Positions 58,001 through 64,000 of a stretch of 64,000 nucleotides of DNA are shown piece after piece. The notes beneath the pieces were generated by a model that had not been told where the DNA came from, searched no databases, and was given only the letters and a program-made list of their open reading frames with translations. The position numbers were made by a program, and so were the translations under genes. The DNA comes from Norana najaformis. Taxonomy: Eukaryota > Annelida > Clitellata > Crassiclitellata > Hormogastridae. The stretch is taken from contig OZ029927.1 of the NCBI GenBank assembly GCA_964023275.1, positions 25,104,831 to 25,168,830 on the forward strand, read 5' to 3'. Every line of letters begins with the position of its first letter. Position 1 is the stretch's first letter.

Positions 58001-58473
58001 ACAGGGGTGTTGGACTCTCTCTGTCTCTCTCTCTGTCTCTCTCTGTCTTTCTCTGTCTCTCTCTCTGTCTCAGAATGTTACAGCTGATCTATACATAGGG
58101 CCGTCATAAATTATAGTGGACCCTCATAAATTTCTCTTGACCCTCATACATTTCACTGGACTCTTATGTTATGTTGGACCAATTTCATTGTGTTTTTTTG
58201 GCTTATCATATGTTAATTTTACTCCACGTGTTACATTGGGCCCATGCATGTTACGATAGACCCTGTCGACATGTTACCTTGTTGAAATTTGGTTGATCAG
58301 TGACTGAGCCTTCGTGCGCTGTTGTCGTCAAATAGCTTTGGAATTAGATGCTGGCTCTATAAAAGTCGACAGGTGACAACTGAGGAGAGGGTTAGTCATG
58401 AGGAACGACTTGTTTCTAGCAATGATTCTCTTGCATGTTCTGTTTTTGAAGGGGCAGAATAAATAAAGAGAAG
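55081..58473. other. Intergenic stretch between SPAG6 and the N-BAR gene
   Basis: No gene I can name. A SINE body end (tagcgacttcattttctt) lies at about 55141. An imperfect 13-bp stem with a 9-nt loop (ccatagatgtaaaaactatgg core) is at about 55398-55430. A plus ORF of about 80 codons from the ATG at 55569 to the TAG at 55809 is arginine- and lysine-rich and unrecognised; it may be chance. A (CT)n tract is at about 58015-58070. Confidence 0.4.
56808..57077. repeat. 45-bp minisatellite, 6 copies
   Basis: The unit includes gaccttagaattggttctca and gagcctttgagaggttctta. Being a multiple of 3, it keeps frames open on both strands (plus: LELVLRAFERFLELT; minus: SKNLSKALRTNSKVN). No splice or start context supports coding. 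Confidence 0.92.
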
Positions 58474-61400
58474 ATGGCCGAGAATTCGGGTGCTGGAGAA
58501 AAAGGATTATTGAACAGAGCGAAGAAGAGAGTGAACATAGCAAAATATATGGTAACTCTCATGGTCTTCAGACAGTAATGATAATAATTTGATCAAAAAA
58601 CTAACAACAACAACATCACCGCCAACAACAATAATGATATCAACAGTAAGATTTTAATTGCTGTAGTAGGACTTAGTACAGACTGGGGTTTAAGTTTTGG
58701 CTGAACTTTCTCTCAGGAAAGATTTGTTAAACTTATGATGGTTAAACAGCTCATTGTTTTGGTTCATACAAAATTTCTTGACTGAGCTGCCAAAACATTG
58801 GTAATGCGGCTGTCAGCTATACAAGTACAGTTCATCATTTGAAGTAGTAAATGATACCAGGGCAAGTTCCTTCCTGTTGGTTCAAACTCTCCTTCATTGG
58901 GATGCGTGTGCCCTATTCATTTTGCCCATGGCCTTTTCCCTATCATTCCGGCCTTTTCCCTATCATTCCGGCCTTTTCGCTATCATTCCGGCCTTTTCCC
59001 TATCATTCTGGCCTTTTCCCTGTCATTCCAGCCTTTCCTCTGACCTTCCAGCCTTTCCTCTGACCTTCCAGCCTTTCCTCTGACCTTCCAGCCTTTCCTC
59101 TGACCTTCCAGCCTTTCCTGTGTCCTTTTGCTGCATCAAACCACAGACAAACATGCAACTTAAAAAGTTCTGGTTAATTCGTCAAACGTTGAACTGTCTC
59201 TCAGTTTTCATGCATCTAGTTGAGCAGTCATGCAAGCTGATCTTCCAGTGAGAATGTGATCTAGACTCGTCCATTGAAACGTCAGAGGACTTTAATACAG
59301 AGATCTGATGGCAGCGCAGAATGCATTGGATGCGGGTGACTGACTGATTTTGATGTGGCTTCAGATGACCTGTTACTCTGACCGATCATCCATCACTTGC
59401 TCCAGATATTCTCGGTGACAGAGTCAGGACTTTGGATCGGCTGCTGAACTAAAATTCAGCCAGTCATTCATCTGGCTGCGGCTGATCGTGACTTTCTGTT
59501 TTGTGTTTGCACATCCGGTTTTGCATTTGCCATCAACTGAGAATTTTGTATAGATGTAAGAAAGATGGCAAAGTCACGTAGTCTATGGAACATTTCCTCT
59601 GGCCAGCAGCATTCTCTGAGTGGGTCGCCATTTCAACTGTCACCTGATTGTTTAGGCTTTGCAGAGAATTATCAGTTGATGTGACTGACTGCAGTTCTAC
59701 ACAAAGATTAGATTTGATTAGGTCCGATTAGATTTGGTGATGATTAAGCTAGATTAAAGAGGTTTTTTCCTCTGTATATGCTTCTGTCAGCAAAAGTCAT
59801 TGAAGCCAGAGTCGTTTTGGAACTGAATGCACTTTTCACAGCTGAAACATAAGAATTTGAACTAAACAACCTCGGCATACGAGTTTCAACACTCAGCGAT
59901 ATGTTCCGCTTTATCACTTAGTGTTAAGATGCATGGAGCTGAAGCATTATGTGGTTTTGCCAGATCTGTGAAGGTTCCATTCAATCCAGAAGCAGGAGGG
60001 AGCATCATGAGTCAAATCGTTAACTATAGATGTTGGGTGAGAAATTGAAAGTCGGTGTACAAATAAGTTATCGCTGTGTCACATGTGAGAGATTCTGAAT
60101 ATCCTCTTCCTTTTTCAAGATCTTGGTGGCTGACTGTTTGACAGACTGTCGTTCACATGCATCCCGTTCCAGTAATCGACCAACAGTGACTCAGGGAGCA
60201 TCGGGTTTTGAAATGCTCGGCATTTGCTGGCCATGTTGTTTTAGTTAAGCCCGCATCTGGCGAGTTTTAGGTCATGATTGGCCGAAGAATTGAGGCCATT
60301 TCTCACATCGCTTCCTGTTCAGTTGGCTGTGGCTGTGCATCCGGTTGTACAGCCGCAGCCCAGTCTCCCGGTTGACAAGAGTACCAGCGCAGTTCGGCCA
60401 GTCGGTCGGTCGGTCGGTCGGTCGGTCGGTCGGTCGGTCGGTCGGTTGCCAGGTCTGTCTCGTCTCCTGTTAACTTCACTCACGTCACTTTCTGACAGCT
60501 GGTTTTCTTCTCTCTATTATACAGGGGATGGATGTTAAAAGGCAGGCAGGCAGGCAGGCAGACAGACAGACAGACAGACATGTGACAGTCCCTCAACCTC
60601 TGGATGATGCTTTGGAGGAGTCTCACATAGGCTTTGTAAACACTTGTCTGTTGTATTTACCTTTATTAGGAAACTTTATTAGATAACTCAGCATTTCTGT
60701 GTCTGTGTTATGCAAACACTGAAGAGCAGTGAACTTAGTGTAAGTAAGGTTCCCTTCGTCATGTAAGCGGAGGCCAAGCAAAGGCCAGACAGAGGCCAAA
60801 CAAAGGCCAGGCAGAGGCAAAGCAAAGGCCAAAGCACAGGCCAAGCAAAAGCCAAGGCAGTTCAGTTGGAACAGATCAATGCCAGATGATTTAGGACTCT
60901 GATTCTGTTGAAATTCTGAAATGAATGCATGCAGCCGATGCCTTGTAGAGCCAAACGATCATTCAGTGAGTTTTGGTTGACAACACCAACATGTGACATC
61001 TTCCTGTTGCAAAACTTGTACATTTCATGTTTAATATTTCTCTGTCTTGTTTTTCATTTCTAGTATTTATTGCTGGTGTTGATTCTGGATGGGAGTCTGG
61101 CTTTTACTGCGACGTAACTCACTGGGGAGCAGATGACAAATGAAACTGATCTCTTGCAAATAGGAGTGGAGGGGGCAAGTGGTTGGGCGGAATTAGCAGA
61201 CGTGATTTCTTGTGGTTCAGATGAAAGCGATAATTTGGTGAATAATTTGTGACAGTCATTTTGTCACCATGGAAACAGTGGCCTGGCTGTGGGAAGAAGG
61301 ATGCCATGGAAACGCAGATTGACTGCAAGTGTTGCATTTTTGGTTTTAGGTTCAGCAGAAAGTTATGAAGGCAGAACGGACGACGGACAACGATTTCGAT

Positions 61401-63406
61401 CAACTCGTAAATGTCTTCACAGAACAACATGTAACCACAAATGTTACGAATTTCTTAATGTAATAATTATAATATTTAGCAACAGTGTTAGAAAAAGTGG
61501 CAATAATAGATTTGTAATCTTATTCAAAAATATTATTTGAAGTTGAATGTATGATGAAGTTCTTATTTGATAAATGTTCGCTGAAAATCTCTTAAGAGCA
61601 ACGTTTGGTAAGAAATGTGCGTAAGATTTTACGTGTAGTTGAAATAATGAGGTAACTGGTGTAAATTCTCGAGATAGTTCAGCGTACTTTGATCAGCAGA
61701 TAATAATAAAACGGGTGATGACAAGCATTGAGCGGAAGTTGTGGAGTCCAGTCTAGAAGACCGTAATTTAATTGAAAATGACGTTAGAACCATCGCTTAA
61801 GATGCAGGTCTACTTCTGTTAGTCAGACAAACCCAGTTTCTGAGAATTTAGTTTCTAATTCAGCTAAAATGATGCACTGCTTTTTATTCTCACAATCTGA
61901 ATCATCTTTACATTTGGTCTCTACTTGTAAAGTCAAAATTTACCCTTAGAACGTCTTGCATATGAGCGCTGTATGGGCGTAATGTGCGTATGGAATGTAA
62001 GCCTATTTATGTATTCACACATCCACGTTTGTTTCTGTTCCAGAACACTGCTAACCATTTGTTAAAGGAACTTAAAAACTATATGGGTCAAGTCAAAGGT
62101 GAGATTAGACGTCAGTCTGTTTTTTGTGAGCTTGTATTGGAAGGCCATATCTTCTCCTTTTTAAGGCTTTTTAAAACTTTGTGCCATTAAAATTGTAAAA
62201 GCTGACTGCACCGTACAAAGACTCCTGTCTTAATAACTTCCTGATTTTTTCCATGGTGTGGTTGGGTGATGGAGTGAGGCTAAAAATGGGCGAGGATTGA
62301 ATATGCGTTTGTTCGCGTGATGACGGTGAAAGAAACCATAGTTTGCTCAGTGAAGAACTTTAATTAACAAAGCAGGTAACCACAAATGTCGTAATCAGAA
62401 TTGTTATTGCGTATTTTTGTTTAAAGGAAACATCTCAGATGCACTTGAGATGCGCTGGCTGTTCTTTGCTACCCAATTTGCCAATGTTTGCCACAAATAA
62501 GAGACAGAAAACTGACATCTGACCTTTTTTGGATGCATATTAACTTAATCCTTGCAGTAAGTCATTCTAGGGTTGTGTTGTGTTGTGTAGTGATGTCTGT
62601 TGCCAGTCAGTCGATGTACCAAGCCATAGCCGAGTCTTACGAAACCAGCTGGAAAAACGCAGACAAGTTTATACCGGCCACTGAGGTTTGAATCTGCTGT
62701 AATTGATAAGGGCCAGTAGCAGTTTGCTGGCTCTGGTAGGATTTAGATTAGTCAGTTTACTGTGTGCTATAGTTAAAGATGAGAAGTTTGGGTTCCTTAA
62801 AGAATGGCAGTTGTTGGGGTTCTAGGATCATTCATCAGTCAGTTTGGTTCATCCAGTAGAATCAAGGAACTTGGGACAAAAGTAAGAGCAAAGAAAAAAA
62901 GGAGTTAGATCCTAATTGTAGTTGAATGGACTGGAGTCACACTTTTGCGCTGTATCTGGGGATTCACAGCTTTGCATAAAGTTTCAGAAATCCAGAGAAT
63001 TTGTGTGATTCCTCAAAAATGATATCATGCATGTTTGTCTGAAAATCAAATTCAGGTGTCATTTTTTGCGCTCTGAGCAAGAGAGGCGACATAAGTTGAC
63101 TGCTTGGAGTTCTGTCGCTAGTTCTTGGCGACATTGGTGATGTGTTGTCTTTGATGATAGGTTGTAGTAGTTGCAGACTTCAATATTGTAATGATCTGCG
63201 TTGAGCTGATGCTCCAGTTGAAACAGAACGTTTCAAGGTGTCAAAAGGTAGCCGTGTTTAGGACCAACAGAGGACCATGCGCTGTACAACAGGCTGTCTT
63301 TATGTTGTAGGAGTTAATTGCTCTCTGGGACGACTACCTGGAGAAGCTGAGGAGCGATCTACAGGTTCCTCTGTCGAAATACGCTGACCAGTTTCGAGAT
63401 ATGAAG
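58474..63406 (+). CDS. AMPH/BIN1-like: Amphiphysin/BIN1-type N-BAR protein, first five exons (3' part off window)
   Basis: N-BAR proteins bind and bend membranes in endocytosis and tubule formation. Exons: 58474-58551, 61350-61430, 62044-62098, 62591-62685, 63311-63406, giving 135 codons with matching phases. Residues 10-34 (KGLLNRAKKRVNIAKYMVQQ and on) form the basic amphipathic H0 helix and first helix start. DNDFDQLVNVFTEQHNTANHLLKELKNY aligns position for position with vertebrate BIN1/amphiphysin ([22 protein letters not shown]..), then YMGQVKVMSVASQSMYQAI and ALWDDYLEKLRSDLQVPL, ending QFRDMK just where the vertebrate protein has QFPDIK. The second half of the BAR domain and any SH3 domain lie to the right. 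The start ATG is preceded by aagatgg and gives the expected N-terminal length. Intron 1 is 2.8 kb and contains minisatellites. Confidence 0.9.
58930..59120. repeat. 20-bp repeat (5 copies) passing into a 19-bp repeat (5 copies)
   Basis: ccttttccctatcattccgg units at about 58930-59025 change to cagcctttcctctgacctt units to about 59120. The shared ccttt and tc.g.cctt parts suggest one array evolved from the other. In intron 1 of the N-BAR gene. Confidence 0.88.
60398..60582. repeat. Short (GGTC)n, (GGCA)n and (GACA)n microsatellites
   Basis: GGTC/CGGT repeats at about 60398-60446; GGCA then GACA at about 60541-60580. In intron 1 of the N-BAR gene. Confidence 0.93.
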
Positions 63407-63546
63407 GTATGTGAAGCATTGACTGAAGTTGGCTCCTCAGAGAAACCTTTGTTTGAAATGATCCCTCAGCGTTAAAAACAATTGCGTTAAAAATAGAAAA
63501 CAATTGGTATGTGACACTCCGGCCTCGTACCAGTTTCCACAGTCTT

Positions 63547-63555
63547 TATTACTAT

Positions 63556-63586
<31 letters not shown>

Positions 63587-63737
63587 TATTACTATTATTA
63601 ATTATTATTATTAATTATTATTATTAATTATTATTATTAACTATTATTATTAATTATTATTAATTATTATTATTAATTATTATTATTAATTATTATTAAT
63701 TATTATTATTAATTATTATTATTAATTATTATTATCA
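63547..63737. repeat. TTATTAA-type AT microsatellite
   Basis: Alternating attatt/attaatt units, largely self-complementary. It lies between the fifth N-BAR exon and the minus-strand terminal exon. Confidence 0.93.
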
Positions 63738-63754
63738 GAATGTACTTTGGACAA

Positions 63755-64000
63755 CTAAACCTCTCGATATTTTTCATCAGAGTCGTAAACTTTAAATCCG
63801 ATCAGTTCGTCGCCCTGGCACGTCACAGGCACGCTGGAATGGAGCTGACAGTCCTTTTGGATTTCATTGAAGACCTGGCGGAGAATGGTGTCGTGAGGGT
63901 TCTGTTCGCAGTCCATGAATTGTTTCGGTTCAAACTGGTGAGGGTTGTTCTGGTTCTGTGTGTTTTGGGGTTGACGGTACGCCTGTTCTGTCTGGGGAGC
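63755..64000 (-). CDS. C-terminal exon of an unidentified protein (5' part off window)
   Basis: The minus frame is open from the right edge to a TAG at 63755-63757. It encodes about 81 residues, ending FNEIQKDCQLHSSVP, VTCQGDELIGFKVYDS and DEKYREV. Composition and wording look like a real conserved C-terminus, preceded by a Q/N-rich stretch. A candidate poly(A) signal AATAAA (plus tttatt at 63544-63549) lies about 200 bp downstream. I do not recognise the family. It lies opposite the N-BAR gene, inside its fifth intron if that gene continues. A minus acceptor (cacacag) at about 63952 could make the exon shorter. Confidence 0.55.
   Translation of the reverse strand, partial: APQTEQAYRQPQNTQNQNNPHQFEPKQFMDCEQNPHDTILRQVFNEIQKDCQLHSSVPVTCQGDELIGFKVYDSDEKYREV

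Noticed and set aside
63780..63800. cag followed by agtcgtaaactt on the plus strand, which looks like the next N-BAR exon (SR..KL)
   Set aside because: The frame set by the previous exon reaches a TAA after four codons, and the minus strand here carries a longer, more convincing frame.

Overview
This is a 64 kb piece of an animal nuclear genome, not a bacterial or viral one. It carries spliced genes (mostly GT-AG introns of about 0.1 to 5 kb), one-per-gene transcription units on both strands, many microsatellites and minisatellites, tRNA-derived SINEs, and LINE and LTR retrotransposon debris. The gene set is metazoan: an eIF4A helicase, an SH3-DH-PH Rho exchange factor of the Asef/collybistin type, a WASP-interacting protein, the axonemal armadillo protein SPAG6/PF16, and an amphiphysin/BIN1-type N-BAR protein. 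The single-copy-looking, pre-vertebrate form of these families fits a marine invertebrate. A sponge or other early-branching animal is a guess, not shown.

Layout. 352-5036 (minus): eIF4A; its 3' part lies off the left edge. 5215-5306: a near-perfect 39-bp-arm hairpin. 5400-5850: a LINE 3' end. 8120-23534 (minus): a 13-exon RhoGEF with a large 17-bp minisatellite in one intron. 23.5-36 kb: gene-poor, repeat-rich DNA holding a decayed LINE reverse transcriptase. 36456-44080 (plus): a 4-exon WIP-family gene. Its first intron contains a Ty3/gypsy fragment bounded by inverted LTR ends. 44.1-47.8 kb: SINE and LINE tails. 47835-53617 (plus): complete 9-exon SPAG6. 54-58.4 kb: repeats and no gene I can support. 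58474 to the right edge (plus): the first five exons of an N-BAR gene. 63755-64000 (minus): the last exon of an unidentified gene, lying inside the N-BAR gene's intron.

I rebuilt the gene models by hand from splice sites and reading phase. For RhoGEF, WIP and SPAG6 all exon phases close, giving about 733, 401 and 507 residues. Three neighbours (RhoGEF, WIP, N-BAR) act in actin and membrane remodelling. No operon logic is expected in this type of genome, and I see no sign of coordinated regulation. The most unusual items are the inverted-LTR gypsy remnant, the triplicated 3' splice site in SPAG6, the arginine/serine-rich N-terminal extension with a GC-AG intron in eIF4A, and a SINE copy carrying a template-switch-like hairpin.
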